Positions 1 through 5,115 are shown, counted from the first letter of the stretch. The stretch is DNA of 5,403 bases from Cuspidothrix sp046080565 (GCA_046080565.1 JBJTUF010000054.1:1-5403), one strand, 5' to 3'. Numbers and translations: made by a program. Notes: a model not told the origin generated them from the sequence alone.

Positions 1-42
1 TAACTCGGTTCTTTCCAGTTCTTGTGTGATCCACTCTTCCAT
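1..42 (-). CDS. 5' end of a probable Tn5/IS4-type transposase (runs off the left edge)
   Basis: An ATG at 42 on the minus strand opens a frame that runs to the window edge and reads MEEWITQELERTEL (14 codons). Transposases with the Tn5-like N-terminal DNA-binding domain typically start with a short, acidic, Trp-containing segment of the form M-x-x-W-x-x-x-E-L-x-x-x-x-L, followed by GD-x-R. The visible part fits that start, but the diagnostic GD-x-R and the DDE catalytic core lie outside the window. No stop is seen in the codons just upstream; the ATG is chosen because it matches the usual family start. If the call is right, the transposase is encoded leftwards and the right end of the insertion sequence should lie within about the first 120 bases. 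Fourteen residues are very little, so another protein family remains possible. Confidence 0.45.
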   Translation of the reverse strand, partial: MEEWITQELERTEL

Positions 43-150
43 TGACTGACGTTGGTTTGACTCTGGGTATTTTCATAGTCAATACACAATCCCTGGATTT
101 TGTCAAACTTTATGTTAAGAAAGATGTGGGTAATGGATAGCTTCACTAGA

Positions 151-187
151 GGGGAATGGGCTTTGAAAGCCTCTCCCCTTGTAGGGG
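151..187. repeat. G/C-rich hairpin cluster with two alternative folds
   Basis: GGGGA at 151-155 pairs with TCCCC at 174-178, and inside it GGCTTT pairs with AAAGCC, leaving a tight loop and a small asymmetric bulge. The right arm CCCC (175-178) can instead pair with GGGG (184-187) across the loop TTGTA. The two hairpins exclude each other. Neither strand has a T-run afterwards, so it is not a standard intrinsic terminator. It sits between the probable IS end and the stop of the small minus-strand ORF, and resembles the dispersed palindromic repeats of cyanobacterial intergenic DNA. Confidence 0.45.
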
Positions 188-190
188 TTT

Positions 191-218
191 GAGATTGCTT
201 CCTTAGGTCGCAATGACA
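191..218. repeat. Fragment of a dispersed repeat (GAGATTGCTTCC...GCAATGACA type)
   Basis: The stretch begins GAGATTGCTTCC and ends TCGCAATGACA. Sequences of this pattern, usually as the longer palindrome GAGATTGCTTCG...CGAAGCAATCTC followed by GCAATGACA, recur many times in cyanobacterial and other bacterial genomes as REP-like elements. This copy seems degenerate, with little symmetry left. Recognition is from memory of the pattern; copy number in this genome cannot be seen here. Confidence 0.4.
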
Positions 219-255
219 GTATTTGAAGTAGGTTTTACGTAAGTCCAGGTTCTTT

Positions 256-492
256 TTAGCTAGGAGAACAGCGAGAACAAAAATGAGGACTAAATTTACA
301 AAATTGATTACCAGTTAATGGGTAGGTTGTACAATAGGGGAAACTCGTTATTTCCATTGTTCTGGGTGGAGAATTAGAGGCAATGGTCAAGGGTAGAGAT
401 GATTGAGGTTTACGAACCAAAACCATAGATAAAAGCTTAGGCAAAGCTAAACAAGCCCCAGCATTGATAAGAGTCAGTAATAATACATCCAT
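256..492 (-). CDS. Doubtful small ORF, 78 aa, one N-terminal hydrophobic segment
   Basis: The frame starts at ATG 492 (a TTG codon lies directly before it) and ends at TAA 256-258. I do not recognise the product. Residues 2-26 form a hydrophobic stretch (LLLTLINAGACLALPKLLSM) that could span a membrane and is followed by an Arg-Lys pair at 27-28. The remainder is rich in Ser, Pro and Cys and ends with a CxxC (residues 72-75, CSRC). There is no good lipobox and no Arg/Lys n-region, so a lipoprotein is unlikely. A GGGGGTGA stretch lies about 15 bases before the ATG, rather far for a Shine-Dalgarno site. Upstream lie a -10-like TATAGA (539-534 read leftwards) and an overlapping LexA-box match. 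The first half looks protein-like; the tail looks low-quality, so the ORF may be spurious or its end degenerate. Confidence 0.33.
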   Translation of the reverse strand: MDVLLLTLINAGACLALPKLLSMVLVRKPQSSLPLTIASNSPPRTMEITSFPYCTTYPLTGNQFCKFSPHFCSRCSPS

Positions 493-522
493 CAAATCTA
501 TAGGGAATCACCCCCAGACGAA

Positions 523-536
523 AGTACAACGGTTCT
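523..536. promoter_or_regulatory. Candidate LexA (SOS) box
   Basis: The 14-mer AGTACAACGGTTCT fits every position of the LexA-binding consensus published for Anabaena, RGTACNNNDGTWCB, as I recall it. It begins 31 bp upstream of the ATG of the minus-strand small ORF and overlaps a TATAGA on the minus strand that could be its -10, which is where a repressor site would act. It is about 280 bp upstream of aas, far for direct repression unless aas has a distal promoter. With even base composition a chance match is expected in roughly one of ten windows this size, so the site is suggestive only. Confidence 0.4.
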
Positions 537-725
537 ATAGATACTAAAATATATGGCTATAGCAGAAGGCAGAAGGGAAAACCTGATCTTGTATGATCTT
601 GAAGTTTCAGTTCCCATATCATCCCACTGCATACCGCTATATTGGCCATAAATCCAGCCAAACCATAGTATTTAGTTTATATAAAATCAGTTTAACATAG
701 ATTTTTTTAAATATGAGGTGTATAA

Positions 726-779
726 ATCAGTAATTGTTATTGATTGCTGTGTAAACTAAGTAGGGAATAGAGTTATATA
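726..779 (+). promoter_or_regulatory. Candidate aas promoter region: 19-bp palindrome plus -10-like box
   Basis: ATCAGTAA (726-733) and TTATTGAT (737-744) form an inverted repeat with one mismatch around TTG. TATATA at 774-779 is a reasonable -10, 39 bases before the ATG. Its -35 is poor: GTAAAC at 751-756 has the right 17-bp spacing but weak similarity to TTGACA. If 774-779 is the -10, the palindrome lies roughly 40-60 bp upstream of the start point, a usual position for an activator or repressor dimer. I could not assign the palindrome to NtcA, Fur or another named regulator. Confidence 0.25.
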
Positions 780-818
780 AGTTGAAAAAATCACCAATTT
801 GATTTTACAGTAGCATTT

Positions 819-2783
819 ATGGCAAAACACCAATCTGCAAATTCTCTCTTAGCTAACATTTCACAGCAAGAACGTCTGGCTTTACAAAGTTTGGCCGATT
901 ACAGTAAGGTAGAATCACTGCCAGAGATTTGGCCTTTAGCAGCTAGGCAATTTGGTAATATAGTAGCCCTGCATAACCCCCATGCAAAACCAGAAGTAAA
1001 AATTACCTATAGTCAGCTTGCATCCCAAATTCAACGCTTTGCGGCAGGTTTACAGGCTTTAGGCATTAATATGAACAATAAAGACTCTTTACCCTATGGT
1101 GAAAGAGTGGCGCTTATTGCTGATAACAGTCCGCGTTGGTTTATTGCTGATCAAGGTATCATGACAGCAGGAGCGGTAAATGCAGTCCGTAGCGCGCAAG
1201 CAGAACGAGAAGAATTACTTTATATCATTTCCCATAGTGGCAGTACAGCCTTAGTAGTTGAAGATATCAAAACTCTCAATAAGCTAGGAGATAGACTCAA
1301 TGAACTACCAATTAAAGTGGTAGTTCTCCTTTCTGATGAAACACCACCCACAGAAATGAATTTTCAGGTGGTAAATTTTTCCCAGTTAGTAGAAATTGGT
1401 AGTAACAATACTTTAGTGGCAATTCAGACAGATACTGAAGCATTAGCTACGTTAATTTATACTTCTGGGACTACGGGAAAACCTAAAGGTGTGATGCTCT
1501 CCCACAGAAATTTACTACATCAAGTTAGAACTTTGGGAACAATAGTACAGCCAAAAAAAGGAGATATTGCCCTCAGTATTTTACCCACATGGCATAGTTA
1601 TGAACGTAGTGGAGAGTATTTCTTGCTTTCTCAAGGCTGTACCCAAATCTATACTAATCTGCGTTCTGTTAAAGGAGATTTAAGGCAATTTAAACCGAAT
1701 TACATGATTGCTGTGCCAAGATTATGGGAATCAATTTATGAAGGGGTGCAAAAACAATTTCGGGAACAACCAGCCAATAAACAAAAGTTAATTCAGTTTT
1801 TAATAGGTAAAAGTCAGGAGTATGTGGAAGCGCGGCGAATTAGGCAAGGATTGAGTTTAAATCATATTCATGCTTCAGTTTTAGAGCGATCGCAAGCCAA
1901 AATCACAGAATTAGCTCTATTACCCTTCCATAAACTAGGGAAAAAGTTAGTTTATGGCAAAGTTCGAGAAGCCACTGGCGGCCAAGTCAAGCATATTATC
2001 AGTGGTGGTGGGGCGTTACCTGGATATATAGATACCTTTTTTGAAATTGTTGGCATAGAGATCTTACAAGGCTATGGTTTAACCGAAACCTCCCCCGTAA
2101 CTAACGCCCGTCGTCCTTGGCGTAACCTGCGAGGTTCTTCAGGACAACCAGTTGCGGGTACAGAAGTAAAAATTGTCCATCCAGAAACCCGTCAACCCCT
2201 ACCCGCCGGAGAACGGGGTTTAGTCCTGCTTAAAGGACCTCAAATCATGCAAGGCTATTATCAAAATCCCGAAGCCACAAAGAAAGCGATAGACCCAGAA
2301 GGTTGGTTTGATAGCGGTGATTTAGGTTGGGTGACACCGGAAAATGATCTAGTATTAACTGGTAGAGCAAAAGATACCATTGTTTTGAGTAATGGTGAAA
2401 ATATTGAACCCCAGCCTATAGAAGATGCTTGCTTGCGATCGCCCTACATTGATCAAATCATGCTCGTAGGGCAAGATCAACGCAGCATCGGGGCTTTAAT
2501 TGTTCCCAACTTAGAAGCCTTAGAAAAATGGCACGAAACACAAAATAGTAGTGAAAAAATTGATTTGAACAGTAAAATAGTCCAGGATTTATTCCGGCAA
2601 GAATTAAATCGAGAAGTCCAAAACCGTCCTGGTTATCGAGCCGATGATCGCATCGGGCCATTTAAACTAATAGAGGAACAATTCTCAATTGAAAATGGCA
2701 TGATGACACAAACCCTCAAAATCCGTCGTCACGTTGTCATGGAACGATATTGCGATATTATTGACGGAATGTTTACCAAATAA
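819..2783 (+). CDS. aas: Acyl-ACP / long-chain acyl-CoA synthetase (AMP-forming)
   Basis: This 654-residue adenylate-forming enzyme activates a free fatty acid with ATP to an acyl-adenylate and passes it to a thiol. In cyanobacteria the single homologue (Synechocystis slr1609) ligates fatty acids to acyl carrier protein, recycling those released from membrane lipids and importing exogenous ones; it is cytosolic or membrane-associated. The nucleotide-binding P-loop YTSGTTGKPKG is at 214-224, the adenine-binding motif GYGLTETSP at 418-426, the ribose-contacting GWFDSGDLGW at 495-504, the hinge LTGRAKDTIVLSNGENIEP at 513-531, and the likely catalytic lysine of the small C-terminal domain in TLKIRR (K634). 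All are intact and the length fits the family. The first ATG is used because the N-terminus MAKHQSANSLLANISQQERL looks like the cyanobacterial start; no Shine-Dalgarno sequence is visible. ACP rather than CoA as acceptor is inferred from the cyanobacterial setting. Confidence 0.93.
   Translation: MAKHQSANSLLANISQQERLALQSLADYSKVESLPEIWPLAARQFGNIVALHNPHAKPEVKITYSQLASQIQRFAAGLQALGINMNNKDSLPYGERVALIADNSPRWFIADQGIMTAGAVNAVRSAQAEREELLYIISHSGSTALVVEDIKTLNKLGDRLNELPIKVVVLLSDETPPTEMNFQVVNFSQLVEIGSNNTLVAIQTDTEALATLIYTSGTTGKPKGVMLSHRNLLHQVRTLGTIVQPKKGDIALSILPTWHSYERSGEYFLLSQGCTQIYTNLRSVKGDLRQFKPNYMIAVPRLWESIYEGVQKQFREQPANKQKLIQFLIGKSQEYVEARRIRQGLSLNHIHASVLERSQAKITELALLPFHKLGKKLVYGKVREATGGQVKHIISGGGALPGYIDTFFEIVGIEILQGYGLTETSPVTNARRPWRNLRGSSGQPVAGTEVKIVHPETRQPLPAGERGLVLLKGPQIMQGYYQNPEATKKAIDPEGWFDSGDLGWVTPENDLVLTGRAKDTIVLSNGENIEPQPIEDACLRSPYIDQIMLVGQDQRSIGALIVPNLEALEKWHETQNSSEKIDLNSKIVQDLFRQELNREVQNRPGYRADDRIGPFKLIEEQFSIENGMMTQTLKIRRHVVMERYCDIIDGMFTK
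1886..1893. repeat. HIP1 palindrome GCGATCGC (also at 2435-2442 and 3902-3909)
   Basis: The octamer GCGATCGC occurs three times, twice inside aas and once inside pdhC. HIP1 is heavily over-represented in most cyanobacterial genomes, so these copies support the taxonomic assignment and also show that both genes are long resident in a cyanobacterial genome. Confidence 0.9.
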
Positions 2784-2819
2784 TTTCCCAAGCAGATTTT
2801 ATTCGGGATCAGATTGGAA

Positions 2820-2867
2820 GCAGGGGAGCAGGGGAGCGCGGGAGCAGGGGAGCAGGGGAGCAGGGGG
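2820..2867 (+). repeat. Six tandem GCAGGGGA octamers (STRR) with quadruplex potential
   Basis: Six 8-bp units run without interruption from 2820. The third unit is GCGCGGGA and the last has an extra G in place of A; the others are identical. The plus strand therefore carries six G-runs of 3-5 bases (2823, 2831, 2840, 2847, 2855, 2863) separated by 4-5 bases, meeting the usual G-quadruplex pattern. It starts 37 bases after the aas stop, so it would be in the 3' end of the aas message. Tandem short repeats of this kind are common between genes of heterocystous cyanobacteria. Confidence 0.85.
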
Positions 2868-2887
2868 AGAAATTTCTTTCTGACTTA

Positions 2888-2992
2888 CTTCTGAACTCCT
2901 GACTCCTGAACTCCTGACTCCTGAACTCCTGATAGCGAAGCGTGGCGAAGCCATACTCCTGAACTACTGACTCCTAACTCCTGACTCGGTGA
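2888..2992 (+). repeat. CTCCTGA(A) tandem repeat interrupted by a 23-bp insert
   Basis: Units CTCCTGA and CTCCTGAA alternate, giving a 15-bp period, from 2896 to 2932. After a 23-bp interruption at 2933-2955 the array resumes with CTCCTGAA at 2956 and decays through CTACTGA, CTCCTAA, CTCCTGA and CTCGGTGA to 2992. The first unit, at 2888-2895, is also degenerate. This is another STRR family, directly downstream of the G-rich octamers. Its plus strand is C/T-rich and partly complementary to them. Confidence 0.85.
2933..2955. mobile_element. Small dispersed-repeat-like insert, 23 bp, two GCGAAGC mini-hairpins
   Basis: The element starts TAGCGAAGCG and ends GGCGAAGCCATA, and lies exactly between a CTCCTGA unit and a CTCCTGAA unit, so its ends can be read from the broken repeat. 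It holds GCGAAGC twice (2935-2941 and 2945-2951), the second extended to the palindrome GGC-GAA-GCC (2944-2952). Very small dispersed repeats of 21-27 bp that insert into other repeats have been described in Nostoc and relatives, and this fits that class. It encodes nothing, so movement would have to rely on functions in trans. Recognition of the class is from memory. Confidence 0.6.
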
Positions 2993-3037
2993 CTCCTCTC
3001 CAAATTACAAACTATTAAGAGTGAACGTACAATTTTT

Positions 3038-3487
3038 ATGGATGCCCCTAACCCTCAATTGCTTTTAAAACGCCCAATAAATGTTAAAGCGATAGTTACT
3101 CCCCTTTGGAAAGACGAAGTACAACAACAATTACAAGCTCAAATTAATCAAATTGACCAACAACTACAACAATTAGATATTGAAGGGCAACGAGCAATTA
3201 CTGCCATTCAAAAACAGAGTATTCAACCACCAGCACCCCAAACACTGCAACAAATAGACAATATTCAATTGCAAGTTAATCAAAAGAAAAGTGAACTGCT
3301 AGAGCAGAAAAATCAACTACTGCAAAACCTCCAGCAAGTTCAATTTTTGGAATTAGATCAAGAAGTTAACCAATTTCAAATGGAAAGCTTTTTCCGCATT
3401 GAACCAGGTGATAACTTGATCAGTAAAATGCAAGTAGAAGTTGTACTACGTGATGGCATCGTCGAAGAAATTCGTGGTGATATCTAG
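3038..3487 (+). CDS. ylqD: YlqD-family coiled-coil protein
   Basis: A 149-residue, glutamine-rich, soluble protein with no signal peptide or membrane segment. After a short N-terminal beta-like stretch (residues 8-22, LLLKRPINVKAIVTP), residues 24-106 are dominated by Gln, Leu and Lys in a heptad-like pattern, broken at the Pro-containing QPPAPQ (63-68), and should form two coiled-coil helices, perhaps an antiparallel hairpin. The C-terminal part FFRIEPGDNLISKMQVEVVLRDGIVEEIR (split at GDN, residues 118-146) looks like a compact beta domain. This order matches the YlqD family (found in Firmicutes and cyanobacteria), whose function is unknown as far as I know. The start is the first ATG; the only purine stretch upstream, AAGAG, is about 18 bases away. 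Gaps of 254 and 198 bp full of repeats flank the gene, so any operon link to aas or pdhC is uncertain. The family call is from recall of its pattern, not an alignment. Confidence 0.75.
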   Translation: MDAPNPQLLLKRPINVKAIVTPLWKDEVQQQLQAQINQIDQQLQQLDIEGQRAITAIQKQSIQPPAPQTLQQIDNIQLQVNQKKSELLEQKNQLLQNLQQVQFLELDQEVNQFQMESFFRIEPGDNLISKMQVEVVLRDGIVEEIRGDI

Positions 3488-3490
3488 ATA

Positions 3491-3523
3491 GGTAATGGGT
3501 AATTGGTAATTGGTAATTGGTAA
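3491..3523 (+). repeat. GGTAATT heptamer tandem repeat (STRR)
   Basis: Four full 7-bp units (the first GGTAATG, then three GGTAATT) and a five-base partial unit begin three bases after the ylqD stop codon. It is a different repeat family from those upstream of ylqD. Confidence 0.85.
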
Positions 3524-3533
3524 AATCTGTTCC

Positions 3534-3575
3534 CTCTTGCCTCTTGCCTCTTGCCTCTTGCCTATTCCCTCTTGC
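3534..3575 (+). repeat. CTCTTGC heptamer tandem repeat (STRR)
   Basis: Four perfect CTCTTGC units (3534-3561), one diverged unit CTATTCC (3562-3568) and a sixth perfect unit (3569-3575). It follows the GGTAATT array after about ten bases of unique sequence. This fourth repeat family completes the repeat flanks on both sides of ylqD. Confidence 0.85.
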
Positions 3576-3599
3576 CTAACTCAACATATAAATTTTTAT

Positions 3600-3630
3600 C
3601 TAAAATTCTCCCAGCGAGATACAATTTTAG
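3600..3630. promoter_or_regulatory. Inverted repeat and -10-like box in the pdhC leader
   Basis: CTAAAATT (3600-3607) and AATTTTAG (3623-3630) are perfect 8-bp inverted repeats with a 15-base spacer, 56 bases before the pdhC ATG. TACAAT at 3620-3625 is a plausible -10 overlapping the right arm, though no good -35 lies 17 bp upstream. The pair could be a dimeric regulator site or a weak hairpin in the leader; AT-richness makes chance a real alternative. Confidence 0.25.
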
Positions 3631-3685
3631 CTAATTACAACTGTTAAAGTCCAAATTACAAAATTTTGATTCTGAAACCACCATT

Positions 3686-4975
3686 ATGAGCATTAACGAA
3701 GTATTTATGCCGGCGCTGAGTTCAACCATGACCGAAGGTAAAATAGTATCTTGGGTCAAGTCGCCTGGAGATAAAGTGGAAAAAGGCGAAACAGTGGTGG
3801 TTGTCGAGTCAGATAAGGCCGATATGGATGTAGAGACCTTTTATGAAGGATATCTAGCCCATATCATTGTTCAAGCTGGTGAAACTGCCCCAGTAGGTGC
3901 AGCGATCGCTTATATTGCCGAAACAGAAGCAGAAATAGCCGCAGCCCAATCCTTAGCTAATGCAGGTAGCGCGGCTACTCCCTCCACACCTGCCCCCGTC
4001 CCTGTAGCTGTTGGCGCAGTTGCCGCCCCTGTCACCGCATCTCAAAATGGTTCTCACCATCAATCAGGTAGAGTAGTTATTTCACCCCGCGCTCGCAAAT
4101 TAGCCAAAGAACTCAAAGTTGATTTAAATACTCTCAAAGGTAGTGGTCCCTACGGTCGGATAGTCGCTGAAGATGTAGAAATTGCAGGTGGCAAAATTAA
4201 GCCTGTGATTCATACAGCACCAGTAGCCGCACCTGCACCAGTAGCCGCGCCCGCACCAGTAGCTACACCCGCACCCGCACCAGTAGCTAGTAATGCTACT
4301 TCTGGGGAAGTCGTACCATTTACCACCTTACAAAATGCCGTAGTGCGGGGCATGGTTGCTAGTTTAGCTGTACCTGTTTTCCGTGTTAGTTACACCATCA
4401 CCACCGATGGACTAGATAAACTCTACAAACAAATTAAGTCCAAAGGTGTGACAATGACAGCGCTATTAGCCAAAGCTGTAGCCGTCACCCTGAAAAAACA
4501 TCCTATCCTCAATGCCAGCTATTCAGATCAAGGAGTGGTAAATCACCCTAATATTAACGTTTCTGTAGCTGTCGCTATGGATGATGGTGGATTAATTACA
4601 CCAGTTTTACAAAATGCCGACACATTTGATATCTACTCTTTATCTCGCAACTGGAAATCTTTAGTAGACCGTGCTAGAGCTAAACAGCTACAACCAGTCG
4701 AATACAACAGTGGTACTTTCACCCTTTCTAACTTAGGAATGTTCGGTGTAGATACCTTTGATGCCATTTTACCCCCTGGACAAGGTTCTATTTTAGCCAT
4801 TGGTGCATCTCGTCCCCAGCTAGTAGCTACAGGAGATGGTTCATTTGGTGTGCGTCAACAAATGCAAGTAACTATTACTTGTGACCACCGCATTATTTAT
4901 GGCGCTCATGCAGCGGCATTCTTGCAAGATTTAGCCAAGTTGATTGAAACCAATCCTCAATCTTTAACTCTGTAA
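3686..4975 (+). CDS. pdhC: Dihydrolipoamide acetyltransferase, E2 of pyruvate dehydrogenase
   Basis: This 429-residue enzyme forms the core of pyruvate dehydrogenase and moves the acetyl group from E1 via lipoyl-lysine to CoA. One lipoyl domain spans about residues 3-80, with the lipoylated lysine K44 in VVESDKADMDVE. An Ala/Pro linker (91-118) follows, then the E3/E1-binding domain (about 129-166; ISPRARKLAKEL...GSGPYGRIVAEDV), a second Ala/Pro linker (178-201), and the catalytic domain from about 210, with NLGMFGVDTFDAILPPGQ (349-366) and the active-site DHRIIYG (400-406; His401). DHRxxDG is usual for E. coli-type E2; Tyr in place of Asp is, from memory, shared with plastid E2, so it suggests cyanobacterial/plastid ancestry rather than damage. 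Cyanobacteria lack a conventional 2-oxoglutarate dehydrogenase, which favours pyruvate as substrate. The ATG has no clear Shine-Dalgarno sequence. The product, acetyl-CoA, feeds fatty-acid synthesis, a metabolic link to aas. Confidence 0.95.
   Translation: MSINEVFMPALSSTMTEGKIVSWVKSPGDKVEKGETVVVVESDKADMDVETFYEGYLAHIIVQAGETAPVGAAIAYIAETEAEIAAAQSLANAGSAATPSTPAPVPVAVGAVAAPVTASQNGSHHQSGRVVISPRARKLAKELKVDLNTLKGSGPYGRIVAEDVEIAGGKIKPVIHTAPVAAPAPVAAPAPVATPAPAPVASNATSGEVVPFTTLQNAVVRGMVASLAVPVFRVSYTITTDGLDKLYKQIKSKGVTMTALLAKAVAVTLKKHPILNASYSDQGVVNHPNINVSVAVAMDDGGLITPVLQNADTFDIYSLSRNWKSLVDRARAKQLQPVEYNSGTFTLSNLGMFGVDTFDAILPPGQGSILAIGASRPQLVATGDGSFGVRQQMQVTITCDHRIIYGAHAAAFLQDLAKLIETNPQSLTL
4217..4290 (+). 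repeat. 18-bp in-frame repeats coding the Ala/Pro linker of E2
   Basis: Three 18-bp units beginning GCACCAGTAGC (4217-4234, 4235-4252, 4253-4270), a six-base GCACCC and a partial fourth unit encode repeated APVAAP-type hexapeptides. They form the swinging-arm linker between the E3-binding and catalytic domains. Near-identical codons show recent duplication, so copy number probably varies between strains. Confidence 0.85.
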
Positions 4976-5003
4976 GACCAAAAAATAAATTACCTAATTT
5001 TCT

Positions 5004-5030
5004 GGGATGGGCAAAATGCCCATCCTTTTT
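5004..5030 (+). terminator. Intrinsic terminator of pdhC
   Basis: GGATGGGCA (5005-5013) pairs perfectly with TGCCCATCC (5017-5025) over a three-base loop, followed directly by five T residues (5026-5030). It lies 29 bases after the pdhC stop. The minus strand has only an interrupted A/T stretch beyond the stem, so it acts best for plus-strand transcription. It marks the end of the plus-strand gene group. Confidence 0.85.
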
Positions 5031-5040
5031 AATACACTAC

Positions 5041-5113
5041 AGGACTTACCCAAAATATCTCTGAAACCCTCTTTCCTCTGTGTCCTCCGTGCCTGGAGTG
5101 GTTCGTTACTCTT
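5041..5113. repeat. Dispersed intergenic repeat (AGGACTTAC...CTCTGTGTCCTC...GTGGTTCGTTA)
   Basis: The stretch begins AGGACTTACCCAAAATATC, runs through CTCTGAAACCCTC and CTCTGTGTCCTCCGTGCC, and ends GTGGTTCGTTA. I recognise it as a repeat found in many copies in Nostoc/Anabaena intergenic DNA (usually AGGACTTACGCAAAA...). A related end, GGACTTACGTAAAACC, occurs on the minus strand at 246-231. It begins 11 bases after the terminator and ends beside the MlaE-like fragment. Exact borders are approximate. Confidence 0.6.
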
Positions 5114-5115
5114 AA

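Larger units (their letters stand above)
493..818. other. Divergent intergenic region before aas
   Basis: This AT-rich stretch separates the minus-strand small ORF from aas and holds no further credible gene on either strand. Besides the LexA-like box it contains three CTATAG hexamers (498-503, 535-540 and near 558), a short GCAGAAGG tandem remnant (562-577), an 8-bp direct repeat TGATCTTG at 584-591 and 594-601 (spacing 10 bp, about one helical turn), and the palindrome and -10-like box described separately. No clear Shine-Dalgarno sequence precedes the aas ATG. Confidence 0.5.

Noticed and set aside
400..460. Lipoprotein signal in the small ORF (INAGAC)
   Set aside because: Position -3 is Ala rather than Leu, there is no positive n-region, and the Cys lies in the middle of the hydrophobic stretch.
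2458..2661. Minus-strand 67-codon ORF inside aas
   Set aside because: It lies wholly opposite the conserved C-terminal domain of aas and shows no recognisable motif; it is an antisense shadow.
2784..2812. Terminator directly after aas
   Set aside because: Only a weak CCC...GGG pairing (2787-2807) is possible, with no T-run afterwards.
3491..3575. CRISPR-like array
   Set aside because: The repeats are head-to-tail heptamers without spacers, so they are STRRs. The same holds for 2820-2992.
4853..4910. Damaged active site in E2 (Tyr replacing Asp in DHRxxDG)
   Set aside because: DHRxxYG is, to my knowledge, the normal form in cyanobacterial and plastid E2; the catalytic His401 and all other motifs are intact.
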